NCBI RefSeq assembly: GCF_003289965.1 | Contig: NZ_QMBQ01000009.1 | Location: 124,001-188,000, forward strand | DNA length: 64,000 bases | Source: Mesorhizobium atlanticum | Lineage (GTDB): Bacteria > Pseudomonadota > Alphaproteobacteria > Rhizobiales > Rhizobiaceae | Reading direction: 5' to 3' | Shown: in pieces, positions 1 through 10,131 of the stretch | Position numbering within the stretch: the stretch's first letter is position 1 | Layout: each line of letters opens with the position of its first letter | Notes under the pieces: model-generated | The model's database searches: none | The model's input: only the letters and a program-made list of their open reading frames with translations | Told to the model about the DNA's origin: nothing | Program-made: the position numbers and the translations under genes

Positions 1-132
1 GAGAGCCTTCCCGCCGTGGGTCCGACCTCGAGAGTTTGCCCGCATCGCGAAGCCGGCGGATTTTGAAATTCATCACTCCTCACAAATTGAAGAGCTTCAT
101 GCCTCCAACCTTGTGACCGAGAATCGCGACAT

Positions 133-148
133 TGTCCGAAGCATGACA
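133..148 (+). promoter_or_regulatory. NifA upstream activator sequence
   Basis: The sequence shows TGT-N10-ACA (TGT at 133-135, ACA at 146-148), the consensus NifA binding site. It lies about 65 bases upstream of a sigma-54 promoter at 204-218, within the spacing from which NifA acts on rhizobial nif promoters. The pairing of both elements is what makes the call; TGT-N10-ACA alone would be weak. Confidence 0.75.
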
Positions 149-203
149 GATGTCCGACACACGCGGCATCTCAATTTTCATGCGGGTAAAGGTTTTCTTT
201 GTT

Positions 204-218
204 TGGCACGCATGTTGC
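204..218 (+). promoter_or_regulatory. sigma-54 (RpoN) -24/-12 promoter
   Basis: TGGCAC-N5-TTGC is present, with the GG at 205-206 and the GC at 217-218, an exact match to the sigma-54 consensus. It faces right, toward the outer-membrane protein gene at 479, leaving a leader of about 250 bases. With the NifA site at 133-148 it predicts transcription under low oxygen in nodules. Apart from these elements the stretch 1-478 holds no convincing gene. Confidence 0.8.
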
Positions 219-478
219 GTCGGATGTCGCTAAACGCGTCTCGCGGAGAGTGTCGCAATGTTCGCACAATGCCGTCCCCGCCGGGATCAGGTCGTCCAAT
301 CGCGGAATCCCGGTGCCGAAGAAGCAAGCGGCCCCCTGGCAGCCATAGCCGGGGATGCACAGGGTCTTCGGCGAGGTGATCCTCTCGCCTGGAGATCAAC
401 TCTGAAGTTGGTCCAACCCGGTGAACTTCCGGATGTCTCCGACAGAACCCTCAAATCAACACAAAGGAGAATCTGGTG

Positions 479-1435
479 ATGCGGCGAGTGGTTTTGACAT
501 GTGTCGTGCTATGCGGTCTGTCGGCGGGTGCGGCCGCTGCCGACGGACCGGTGGTTGCCGAAGCGGCGGTGCGAGGCGACGCGGTGGCCCCGGTCTTTTC
601 GTTCGAAGGCGGGCTACGCTACTGGTACAGTAGCGGCGAAGCATCGAAGGATCTCTACGACAGCCGCGGCACGGTGATGGTGTCGCGCCTCACATATAAC
701 GACGTCGTTGCGAGTTCTGGCGAAGTCTTCTTCGACGCGACCCACAACCCGACTGGCATCTTCATCAAGGGCTTCCTCGGTGCGGGCGGGATTCCCAAGG
801 GTTCTCTTAACGACGAGGATTTCGCGCAACCCCATTCGTTCGTGGAAATCTATTCCAACACGTTGTCCGGCCAACGCGGCGGCCGCCTCTCCTATTTCAC
901 CGCCGATGTTGGATACAATTTCTGGACGACACCACGCTCCCGCATCGGTGCGCTTGTGGGATACAATTTCTGGAACGAGAGCTACCACACCTTCCATTGC
1001 GCGCAGCAGGCGGCTAACCCGAGAATCTGCGTACCGGCCATAACGACCAATGTGGGCGTCATCAGCCAGGAGAACGATTGGCATTCGCTGCGACTCGGCC
1101 TGGCCGGGCAGACGCAAATCACCGAACGGCTGAGCCTTTCTGGTGACGTCGCGGTGCTGTTCACGCGGCTTGATGGCAAAGACCAGCACCATCTGCGCCC
1201 AGAGATCAATCCGATTCCCGAAGACGGCAACGGGCATGGCATCCAGCTCGAGGCAATGTTGAACTACAACGTCACGGATTTGTTCAACATCGGCATCGGC
1301 GGTCGTTACTGGCGCGCGGTATCTGCTGGCTATGAACATTTCGAGGAGACGCCGGGCGGTGGCCGACCGCAGGTCCTGCATTGGGAGGCTGAGCGCTACG
1401 GCGTGTTCGGGCAAGCGAGCATCAAATTCAACTGA
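479..1435 (+). CDS. outer-membrane beta-barrel protein, NifA-controlled
   Basis: A protein of 318 residues with a clear Sec signal peptide (MRRVVLTCVVLCGLSAGAAA, cleavage near residue 20) and an alternating, aromatic-rich pattern typical of outer-membrane beta-barrels. It ends GQASIKFN, and a terminal aromatic is usual for proteins handled by the Bam machinery. AAGGAGA at 464-470 sits eight bases before ATG 479; a GTG at 476 is in frame but closer than normal. The NifA/RpoN promoter at 133-218 is the only promoter seen, so expression in bacteroids is inferred. I recognise the fold class, not a named family; a channel or a surface protein are both possible. Confidence 0.75.
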   Translation: MRRVVLTCVVLCGLSAGAAAADGPVVAEAAVRGDAVAPVFSFEGGLRYWYSSGEASKDLYDSRGTVMVSRLTYNDVVASSGEVFFDATHNPTGIFIKGFLGAGGIPKGSLNDEDFAQPHSFVEIYSNTLSGQRGGRLSYFTADVGYNFWTTPRSRIGALVGYNFWNESYHTFHCAQQAANPRICVPAITTNVGVISQENDWHSLRLGLAGQTQITERLSLSGDVAVLFTRLDGKDQHHLRPEINPIPEDGNGHGIQLEAMLNYNVTDLFNIGIGGRYWRAVSAGYEHFEETPGGGRPQVLHWEAERYGVFGQASIKFN

Positions 1436-1590
1436 AAGACGCCGCCAGCGCCAAGTTGCGGTTGGACAACAGCCCGAGCGTTTTGGACTCAACTTTCCCG
1501 GGTCGGCTGAGGCGGCGAGTCGGTGCAGCAGCCTTAAAGCTCGCGCGCAACGCGTCCCCTTCCCTTTTTATCTTTGAACGGAGAGCAAGA

Positions 1591-2754
1591 ATGAACATCA
1601 CGAGCCTTCTTCTCGGCTCAGCTGCGGCCCTGTTTGGAGCCTCCGACGCTCGCGCCGGCGTGATCGCCGCCGCGGAGCCAGACCCGACCGAGTATGTCAA
1701 GATCTGCGATGTCTATGGCGCGGGCTACTTCTATATCCCAGGCACCGAGACCTGCCTGCGCATCGGCGGCTATGTTCGCTACGACATCGGCCTGGGTGAT
1801 GTCGGCGCGTTCGATGGCGCAAAGGCAACCGAGCAAGAGGACGGCAGCACCAATGCTACTTGGCACAAGAATGCCCGCTTCACGCTCAAGAGCTGGACGA
1901 ACCAGGAAACCGAATTCGGAACGTTGAAGACCTATAGCGAAACCCGGATGAACTTTGGTAACCTCAACGCTTATTCAGATGGAGATGGTCTTCGAAACTA
2001 CGCTTTCAACAGAGACCTAAGCCTGACTTTCGCCTGGATTCAGCTTGGTGGCCTGCGAGTCGGCAAGGACTGGTCGGCCTTCGACATGTTTATTGGCTAT
2101 CCTGGCAACGTGATCAATCAGATGCTCGTTCCCTATGGCGATTTCGACACCACCGTCGTCCAGTACTACTTCGACGGCTGTGACGGAGTTTCGGCTGTGG
2201 TCTCGCTTGAAGACGGCGAAGGCGCGATCGACAGCCTGGACAGCTATGTTCCACATGTGGTCGGCGGCCTAAAATACACACAACCATGGGGCGCGATCAC
2301 CGGCGTGGCTGCTTATGACAGCAACTACGAATCGGTGGCCGGGAAGGTCCGCGTCGAGGTCAATGTCACCGACGAACTGTCGCTCTTCGGAATGTTCGGC
2401 TACGGCTCCAATGGCAAGCTCAATGATGATTCGAATAATGCAGTCGACGCTCACGGCCGCGGTTTCTACAAAATTTGGGGGGGCAGCTGGTCTTTCTGGG
2501 CTGGCGGCACTTACCAGTTTAACGAGACAACTGCGTTCAACCTCCAGGTCTCGGGTGATCAGCTCAAGAACTATGCTTTCGCTATGAACGTCGCCTATAC
2601 GCTCGTTCCAGATTTCACGGTTATAGCCGAAGTCGACTATGATCGCTGCGGCGACTTGTGCGTCGGGATGGTAGGTCCGTCGAAAACGAACTGGACGAAC
2701 GCCGACAAAAAGAACAGCCTCGGCGGCATCCTGCGTTTCCAACGGTCATTCTAA
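1591..2754 (+). CDS. Porin_2-family outer-membrane porin
   Basis: 387 residues, the usual size of rhizobial trimeric porins (RopA/Omp2b type). After a signal peptide ending near SDARA (residue 19) comes the family signature: a Tyr-Val-Lys-Ile-Cys stretch, the phrase GAGYFYIPGTETCLRIGGYV and Tyr-Asp at the first strand, with the two Cys residues of the family. The C-terminus is LRFQRSF, a terminal Phe as expected for Bam-dependent barrels. The start at 1591 follows GGAGAGCAAGA and begins a good signal peptide; upstream in-frame ATGs would add a non-signal extension. It lies 155 bases after the other outer-membrane gene and may share its NifA promoter. Its role is general diffusion of small solutes. 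Confidence 0.9.
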   Translation: MNITSLLLGSAAALFGASDARAGVIAAAEPDPTEYVKICDVYGAGYFYIPGTETCLRIGGYVRYDIGLGDVGAFDGAKATEQEDGSTNATWHKNARFTLKSWTNQETEFGTLKTYSETRMNFGNLNAYSDGDGLRNYAFNRDLSLTFAWIQLGGLRVGKDWSAFDMFIGYPGNVINQMLVPYGDFDTTVVQYYFDGCDGVSAVVSLEDGEGAIDSLDSYVPHVVGGLKYTQPWGAITGVAAYDSNYESVAGKVRVEVNVTDELSLFGMFGYGSNGKLNDDSNNAVDAHGRGFYKIWGGSWSFWAGGTYQFNETTAFNLQVSGDQLKNYAFAMNVAYTLVPDFTVIAEVDYDRCGDLCVGMVGPSKTNWTNADKKNSLGGILRFQRSF

Positions 2755-3056
2755 CGGGGGCCGTCCGTTCTAACCGGGTCCGCGAGAATAAGATTCGCCG
2801 CGTTGATCGCTATGAGGCGCGCGCCGATCGAGGCGATCTGCGCGCAATCTTTGTGCCGGTTGAAAAGGTGATTGAAAAAGGGCATCGCGGTCCGGTCCTA
2901 CGACTTGGCAGTCTCGGTATCCCTGCCTTTATCCTCCGGGGCCATGAATTGTCGCCCAAGATGCGCGAACTTAGTCCTTGCGTTTGATCGGCCGCCGGTC
3001 GCAATCGCCGGCCGAACGCTTGACAAGATGGCGCTAGCCCGTTCAACCTAAGTCAT
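2755..3056. other. intergenic region before the thiamine operon
   Basis: About 300 bases without a supported gene. A TTGACA at 3020-3025 could be the -35 element for the thiC leader, which would place the start point just before the riboswitch at 3057, but no good -10 hexamer follows at 16-18 bases. Confidence 0.4.
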
Positions 3057-3155
3057 TCACCAGGGGAGTCCCGGCAAGGGGCTGAGATACTGCTGGCTTC
3101 GCGGCGCAGTGACCCGTTGAACCTGATCCAGTTCATACTGGCGTAGGGACGGTGC
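3057..3155 (+). ncRNA. TPP riboswitch (THI element)
   Basis: All conserved THI-box blocks are present in order: GGGGAGTCC, GGGGCTGAGA, GTGACCCGTTGAACCTGATC, CAGTT-ATACTGGCGTAGGGA, with CACC at the 5' end pairing with GGTG at the 3' end as P1. This aptamer binds thiamine pyrophosphate and in proteobacteria usually represses thiC by hiding its ribosome-binding site or by termination. It lies 116 bases before the thiC start, so the whole thiCOSGED operon is predicted to shut off when thiamine is plentiful. Confidence 0.97.
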
Positions 3156-3271
3156 AAGCGCTTTGCGGGACTCCATGCCCGAAGACCTGTGTCGAGCAGG
3201 CAGACCAAAGCGTCCTACATCCTTCCGGCACAGAACTGGGTCTCCAATGCAGTTGAGCAAAGGAGCCTCAA

Positions 3272-5131
<1,860 letters not shown>

Positions 5132-5134
5132 GCC

Positions 5135-6142
5135 ATGCGCCGCATTCTTGTCAAAGGTGCCGGTGTGGCAGGTCTCACCGTCGCCCATGAATTGGCCGCG
5201 CGGGGTGCGTCCGTCACGGTTGCCGAAATCCGGAGCCAGATCGGCGGCAATGCCTCCTGGCTGGCTGGCGGCATGTTCGCCCCTTGGTGCGAACGCGAAA
5301 GCGCGGAGGAGGCGGTTGTCACCCTCGGCAAAACCTCGGCCGACTGGTGGGAAAGAACACTGCCCGGGCTGGTGACAAGGGCAGGCACTCTCGTCGTCGC
5401 CCATGCGCGCGACACGTTCGAGCTTGCTCGCTTTGCGGCTCGTACGCGTGCCTATGAGGCCGTCAACGAGGAAACGATTGCCGCCCTCGAACCCGACCTT
5501 GCCGGCCGCTTTCGCCAGGGCCTGTTCTTCGCCGGCGAAGCCCACCTCGATCCCCGCCGGGCGCTCGATGCCCTCGCCGGCAAACTGCGAGCGATGGGCG
5601 TCGACTTTCTTTTCGAGGCGGGCGAGCCCGCCCTTTCCGGCTTTAATCAGGTGATCGACTGCACGGGCATCGCGCGAACCGACGACGATTTACGCGGGGT
5701 GCGCGGTGAAATGCTGCTCCTCCACACGTGCGAGGTCTCGCTGGCCCGGCCAGTGCGTCTCCTCCATCCGCGCCACCCGATCTATATCGTGCCGCGGGCC
5801 GATCATCACTTCATGGTCGGCGCGACCATGATCGAAAGCGACCACGACGGACCGATCACCGCCCGCTCGCTGATGGAACTCCTCAATGCGGCCTACGCGG
5901 TCCATCCGGCGTTCGGCGAGGCCGAAATTGTCGAGACGGGCGTGGGCGTGCGCCCTGCCTATCCCGACAATCTGCCGCGCGTGAAGCGTCGGAAGGACGG
6001 CACGATCACGATCAACGGCCTTTACCGGCATGGTTTCCTGCTTTCACCGGCCATGGCCGAGCAGGCTGCCGGCCTTCTCTTCAATTCATCTGCCGATCTG
6101 GAGTCTGACAATGAAGCTGATCGTCAACGGCGAAGCGCTTGA
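5135..6142 (+). CDS. thiO: glycine oxidase ThiO
   Basis: FAD-dependent oxidase of the DAO family that converts glycine to the imine (dehydroglycine) used by ThiG for the thiazole ring. An N-terminal dinucleotide fold VKGAGVAGLTVAHELA (residues 5-20, GxGxxG) is followed by the DAO-family C-terminal block GVGVRPAYPDNLPRV and a GLYRHGFLLSPAMAE tail that closes over the flavin. 335 residues fits the family. It starts three bases after thiC and its last 32 bases overlap thiS in another frame, so the genes are probably translationally coupled. Confidence 0.93.
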   Translation: MRRILVKGAGVAGLTVAHELAARGASVTVAEIRSQIGGNASWLAGGMFAPWCERESAEEAVVTLGKTSADWWERTLPGLVTRAGTLVVAHARDTFELARFAARTRAYEAVNEETIAALEPDLAGRFRQGLFFAGEAHLDPRRALDALAGKLRAMGVDFLFEAGEPALSGFNQVIDCTGIARTDDDLRGVRGEMLLLHTCEVSLARPVRLLHPRHPIYIVPRADHHFMVGATMIESDHDGPITARSLMELLNAAYAVHPAFGEAEIVETGVGVRPAYPDNLPRVKRRKDGTITINGLYRHGFLLSPAMAEQAAGLLFNSSADLESDNEADRQRRSA

Positions 6143-6308
6143 GGCCAAGGCTACGACGCTCGACGCCCTTTTGAGGGAGCTCGACTATGAGGGCGGCTGG
6201 CTCGCCACGGCGCTGAACGGCGACGTCGTGCCCGCGGCCGAGCGGGCGGAATTCCGGTTGAGCGACGGCGACCGGATCGAGATCCTGTCGCCCATGCAGG
6301 GAGGCTAG
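6111..6308 (+). CDS. thiS: sulfur carrier protein ThiS
   Basis: A 65-residue ubiquitin-fold protein, MKLIVNGEALEAKATTLDAL at the start and ending in the essential Gly-Gly. The C-terminal Gly is adenylylated and thiocarboxylated and then donates sulfur to ThiG for thiazole formation. The start at 6111 lies inside the end of thiO; earlier in-frame starts would add a non-homologous extension. The stop is two bases before thiG. No thiF was seen in this window, so activation would rely on a protein encoded elsewhere. Confidence 0.95.
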   Translation: MKLIVNGEALEAKATTLDALLRELDYEGGWLATALNGDVVPAAERAEFRLSDGDRIEILSPMQGG

Positions 6309-6310
6309 CC

Positions 6311-7084
6311 ATGTTCGACCTTCTCGGGACAAAGCTTGCCTCACGCCTGCTCCTGGGCACAGCCCAATATCCTTCGCCGGCCACCCTTGCCGATGCGGTC
6401 GAGGCGTCGGGAACTTCGGTGGTGACGGTCTCGCTGCGCCGTGAGATGGCCGGCGGCAAGGCCGGCGAGCGATTCTGGTCGCTGATCCGCTCGCTCGGCG
6501 TGAGCGTCCTGCCCAACACCGCCGGCTGCCATTCCGTCAAGGAAGCCGTGACGACCGCGAATATGGCGCGCGAGGTCTTCGACACGTCCTGGATCAAGCT
6601 CGAGGTGATCGGCAACCACGACACGCTGCAGCCCGACGTGTTCGGCCTTGTCGAAGCCGCGCGCATCCTTTGCGACGATGGTTTCGACGTATTCCCCTAT
6701 ACCACCGACGACCTCGTCGTCGCCGAGCGGCTGCTGGAGGCTGGTTGCAAGGTCCTTATGCCGTGGTGCGCGCCGATCGGCTCGGCGCTCGGCCCGGTCA
6801 ACATCATGGCGCTGCGCTCGATGCGTGGACATTTCCCCGACATTCCGTTGATCGTGGATGCCGGGCTCGGACGGCCGTCGCACGCGGCAACCGTGATGGA
6901 ACTCGGCTTCGACGCGGTGCTCCTCAACACCGCGGTCGCCAAGGCCGCCGATCCGGTCGGCATGGCGCGCGCTTTCGCGAAGGCGGTCGATGCCGGCCGC
7001 GAAGCCTATGGTTCGGGGCTGATCGAGCCGCGCGACGTCGCCGTGCCGTCGACGCCGACAATCGGCAGGGCGGTTTTTTCATGA
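6311..7084 (+). CDS. thiG: thiazole synthase ThiG
   Basis: ThiG is a TIM-barrel enzyme that condenses deoxyxylulose-5-phosphate, dehydroglycine and ThiS-thiocarboxylate into the thiazole phosphate. 257 residues is normal. The Schiff-base lysine lies in WIKLEVIGN near residue 96; the phosphate-binding region includes MPWCAPIGSALGP and VDAGLGRPSHAA. It begins right after thiS and its stop codon overlaps the thiE start (ATGA at 7081-7084), typical of a coupled operon. Confidence 0.96.
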   Translation: MFDLLGTKLASRLLLGTAQYPSPATLADAVEASGTSVVTVSLRREMAGGKAGERFWSLIRSLGVSVLPNTAGCHSVKEAVTTANMAREVFDTSWIKLEVIGNHDTLQPDVFGLVEAARILCDDGFDVFPYTTDDLVVAERLLEAGCKVLMPWCAPIGSALGPVNIMALRSMRGHFPDIPLIVDAGLGRPSHAATVMELGFDAVLLNTAVAKAADPVGMARAFAKAVDAGREAYGSGLIEPRDVAVPSTPTIGRAVFS

Positions 7085-7686
7085 AGCTCGATCCCTTCTA
7101 CCTGATCGTCGACAGCGCCGCCTGGATCGAGCGGTTGGTGCCGCTCGGCGTCAGGCTGGTGCAGCTGCGCATCAAGGACATGGACGAGGGCGGGCTGCGC
7201 GCGGAAATCCGCAAGGCGAAAGCCCTGTGCGCCCGGCACCATTGCCAGCTCATCGTCAACGATCATTGGCGCCTGGCGATCGAGGAGGGTTGCGATTTCA
7301 TCCATCTCGGCCAGGAGGATCTGCAAGCCGCCAGCCTCCCGGAGATACGGAGGGCCGGGATCAGGCTCGGGCTGAGCACGCATGACGATGCCGAACTGCA
7401 GACGGCCTTGGCCGCCATGCCCGACTACATCGCGCTGGGGCCGGTCTATCCGACCATACTGAAGAAGATGAAATGGGCACCGCAGGGGCTCGAAAGAGTT
7501 CGCGCCTGGAAAGACGCCGTCGCGCCCATTCCATTGGTCGCCATCGGCGGCCTCAATCCCGAACGGCTTGACGGCGTTTTCGAAGCCGGCGCCGACAGCG
7601 CCGCGGTGGTGACGGACATAACCTTGAACGCGGATCCCGAGGCGCGCACCAGGGAATGGATCGAAAAGACGGACCGATGGCGCTGA
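7081..7686 (+). CDS. thiE: thiamine-phosphate synthase ThiE
   Basis: ThiE joins hydroxymethylpyrimidine diphosphate to thiazole phosphate to give thiamine phosphate. The 201-residue protein shows the family signatures VQLRIKDM near residue 27, IVNDHWRLA, HLGQEDL, ALGPVYPT and VAIGGLNPERL. The start at 7081 overlaps the thiG stop and gives a normal N-terminus; the same frame is open far upstream only because it is the shadow of thiG. Confidence 0.95.
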   Translation: MKLDPFYLIVDSAAWIERLVPLGVRLVQLRIKDMDEGGLRAEIRKAKALCARHHCQLIVNDHWRLAIEEGCDFIHLGQEDLQAASLPEIRRAGIRLGLSTHDDAELQTALAAMPDYIALGPVYPTILKKMKWAPQGLERVRAWKDAVAPIPLVAIGGLNPERLDGVFEAGADSAAVVTDITLNADPEARTREWIEKTDRWR

Positions 7687-8435
7687 ACCGAAACCCGCAT
7701 GTGCTCGTCGTCGGCGGATCCGATTCCAGCGGCGGCGCCGGGATTGCGCGCGACATCGAGACGATCTCCAGCATCGGCTTGCGCACTTGCGTTGCCGTCA
7801 CCGCGGTAACGGTGCAGACACATCAATCCGTTGCGGCAATCCACCATATGCAGCCCAGCCTGGTCGCCGATCAGATGCGCGCGGCGCTGCGGGCCAACAA
7901 CGTGGCGGCCATTAAGATCGCCATGCTGCCAACCGGGCGAGTCATCCTGGCAGTTGCGGCGGTGCTCAGCGAAAATCCGCGGATACCAGCGGTGCTGGAT
8001 CCGGTGCTCGTTTCCTCGTCGGGCAAACCGCTGGTGGAACCGAACGCGATCGAGGTCATGAAGCGGGACCTCACACCGCTCTGCCGCCTCGTTACGCCAA
8101 ATCTCATGGAGTTGGCGGTGCTGACGGGCTCGGATTTGGCGGTGGACGACGAAGATACGCTGCGGCAGGGAAGACGACTGCTTGCGGCCGGGCCGCGGGC
8201 ATTGCTGCTAAAGGGCGGCCATGCAGGAGGGGCCAGATCAACGGATATCCTGCTGAGCCCCGACCTGGAACCTGTCCGTTTCGACATGCCTCGGCTTGCC
8301 AGGTCGATGCGCGGGACCGGCTGTATGCTGGCCAGCGCGATCGCTGCGCATCTGGCTAACGGGAAGTCGCTTGAAGCAAGTGTGCGCAAGGGCAAGGTCC
8401 TTGTCTTCGAGAATATCTCGACAAACCTCATGTGA
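7677..8435 (+). CDS. thiD: hydroxymethylpyrimidine/phosphomethylpyrimidine kinase ThiD
   Basis: Ribokinase-like kinase that phosphorylates hydroxymethylpyrimidine (phosphate) to the diphosphate used by ThiE. The N-terminus VVGGSDSSGGAGIARDIETI carries the substrate-binding signature, VTPNLMELAVLTG and LLKGGHAGG the mid-domain signatures, and RGTGCMLASAIAAHLANG the anion hole and catalytic Cys typical of ThiD. 252 residues from ATG 7677; an ATG at 7656 is also in frame. The start overlaps the end of thiE. It is somewhat divergent from housekeeping ThiD but keeps the motifs. Confidence 0.9.
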   Translation: MALNRNPHVLVVGGSDSSGGAGIARDIETISSIGLRTCVAVTAVTVQTHQSVAAIHHMQPSLVADQMRAALRANNVAAIKIAMLPTGRVILAVAAVLSENPRIPAVLDPVLVSSSGKPLVEPNAIEVMKRDLTPLCRLVTPNLMELAVLTGSDLAVDDEDTLRQGRRLLAAGPRALLLKGGHAGGARSTDILLSPDLEPVRFDMPRLARSMRGTGCMLASAIAAHLANGKSLEASVRKGKVLVFENISTNLM

Positions 8436-8645
8436 GGATCGGCTCGGATACCCGCTCTTGCTATCGCCTCGAGGGATCATGTTCGCCAGCCCCGTGCCTC
8501 ATGACCAGGCATCTGGATCCTGACCGCTCTTGCGACACAGTTTTCGTCAATCGCCGATTGATGCAGCTCGCTCGCAACTGGCATTCCTCGTCAGGCAGCT
8601 TGCGCGCCATGCGACTTAGTTTTGCTCCTTTTCCTGTATCAAGAA

Positions 8646-9128
8646 ATGGACTCGCTGATCGATTCGATGACAAGCCAGAAGTCGGCAAACGCCTTCTTCG
8701 AAGGCTCAAATTTGTCAGGGATCAGCTCACATTTGTACGAGGACCGCATAGCCCGACAGAGGGAGGGACGATTGGACGAGCATGACCGAAAGGAAGAACA
8801 GATCGAAACCCTCTTCCGGAACGGCACGATCACCGTCGTCGGCATATTGCTGGCGTTTTCCCTTGGTTTCGTCACACATTGGGCGGCGAACCCGGTGCCA
8901 TGGCGGTTTTATGATCTTTTCGCGGTGGCCCCGATCTTGGTCGGCATAGCCTTCCAGATGCGAGCGCTATGGCGCTTGCTCGACGTGAATTCGCTGCGAC
9001 GTCAGGTCTACGAACGCGCCAACCGCATTTTCATCGCCGGCCTCATCCTGACCGCCTGCGGCGTCGGACTGGCAATTCTGCTCGACGTCTTGGAAGTGGC
9101 ATCCACCGGCACGCTGCCTGGAGCGTAG
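8646..9128 (+). CDS. small membrane protein, function unknown
   Basis: About 160 residues. A charged N-terminal third (IARQREGRLDEHDRKEEQIE) is followed by three predicted membrane segments: TITVVGILLAFSLGFVTHW, LFAVAPILVGIAFQMRALW and a C-terminal IFIAGLILTACGVGLAILL. I do not recognise a family. It lies about 210 bases after thiD and is not obviously part of the thiamine operon. An alternative in-frame start at 8622 would add eight hydrophobic residues. Coding bias looks genuine. Confidence 0.6.
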   Translation: MDSLIDSMTSQKSANAFFEGSNLSGISSHLYEDRIARQREGRLDEHDRKEEQIETLFRNGTITVVGILLAFSLGFVTHWAANPVPWRFYDLFAVAPILVGIAFQMRALWRLLDVNSLRRQVYERANRIFIAGLILTACGVGLAILLDVLEVASTGTLPGA

Positions 9129-9358
9129 CCAAAACGCTCCACCCTCAAGACCTTCACGCCGTCGAGTTCATCTCAGCGCTGTTGCTGCTGGCCTTGATGT
9201 CATCAAGCACGTCTTACAAAATAATGCTGTCGATTCCGGCAAGCTGGGTTGTGATGACCTTCATGCTTCGGCGCAAAGATGTCCTGGAATTCTCGATCCC
9301 CCACCACGCCGCCCCATTGCTTGAAACCATGCCGGCTCATATTGAGCTGCATATCGGC

Positions 9359-9472
9359 GAGCATCGATCGCAACAGTTTCTTCAAAGAAATTCATAGACT
9401 TTTAGCAACCCGAAATCGCTGTCGATGGTAGACTCGCCTCACCGTCTGAAATCGGTGAGGAGCCTCAATCCT
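9359..9472 (+). repeat. dispersed ~110-bp repeat, copy 1
   Basis: This stretch is similar to 16225-16330, sharing the blocks GCAACAG-TTCTTC, AAATTCATAGA, TTAGCAAC, ATGGTAG and a GAGG-TCAA end in the same order and spacing. Copy 1 precedes the ArsR-glyA-metK block and copy 2 precedes adenosine kinase. It may be a shared leader or a remnant of a duplicated segment. The remainder of 9129-9746 shows no gene I can support. Confidence 0.6.
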
Positions 9473-9746
9473 GTGATCCCGCCTGTTCTGCGACAGCCGA
9501 ACTGCACGCGAACTTTGATTGAAGCCAATGGCATGAAGAGCGCTCATCCTGGGTCTTCGAGCATCACCGCCGGTTCAAACAATTACGTCCTAAAATAAGC
9601 TACCCAAAGCGACTGCGAGAGTATCTGGCCCGCGAGAAAAGCAACGGCATAATTGGTTCGAAAGCTGCAGCGTCTGCGGAGACTACCAAATGACAAATTC
9701 AGTAAAACGGGTGTCTTGTCTTTTCCATGTCGGTTGTTGCTGAACA

Positions 9747-10103
9747 ATGATGACGCTGGTCAGTCGCCTCCGGACGGCAGCGCATTTGGATCGCCTTCGA
9801 ATCCTTGGTCTTTGCGCGCACGCGGACCTAACAGTCTGCCAACTCGCAGACATATTGGATCTGCGTCGCGATCGTGTTGTGCGACACGTCCGGGTACTCG
9901 CCAGAGCTGGCTTTCTCGGCTGCAACGAACAACGCCCGTGGCGTTCCTATTATCTCGAAGCAGGAGGCAAGGATGGCGGTCTGGTGCAGTTGTTGGTCGA
10001 TCTCCTGCCTCACACTGACGGCCATCATGAACGAGACCTGCAGCGGCTCGAAGCAATAGGAGACGCACGGCCGAAGGGGACGGCCTGTTTGGTCGCGAAA
10101 TAG
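9747..10103 (+). CDS. ArsR-family regulator, SahR-like HTH domain only
   Basis: 118 residues forming a winged helix: LRTAAHLDRLRILGLCAHAD, LTVCQLADILDLRRDRVVRH and VRVLARAGFLGCNEQRPWRS. The tail LLVDLLPHTDGHHERDLQRL matches the linker seen in alphaproteobacterial SahR, which normally continues into a SAM-dependent methyltransferase domain and senses S-adenosylhomocysteine to control methionine-cycle genes. Here the protein stops straight after the linker. It lies 28 bases before glyA in the same direction, so control of glyA-metK is likely. The SahR relation is my family-level reading; the missing C-terminal domain is seen directly. Confidence 0.7.
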   Translation: MMTLVSRLRTAAHLDRLRILGLCAHADLTVCQLADILDLRRDRVVRHVRVLARAGFLGCNEQRPWRSYYLEAGGKDGGLVQLLVDLLPHTDGHHERDLQRLEAIGDARPKGTACLVAK

Positions 10104-10131
10104 ATCAAATTCAATTGGAGCGCGAACTACG

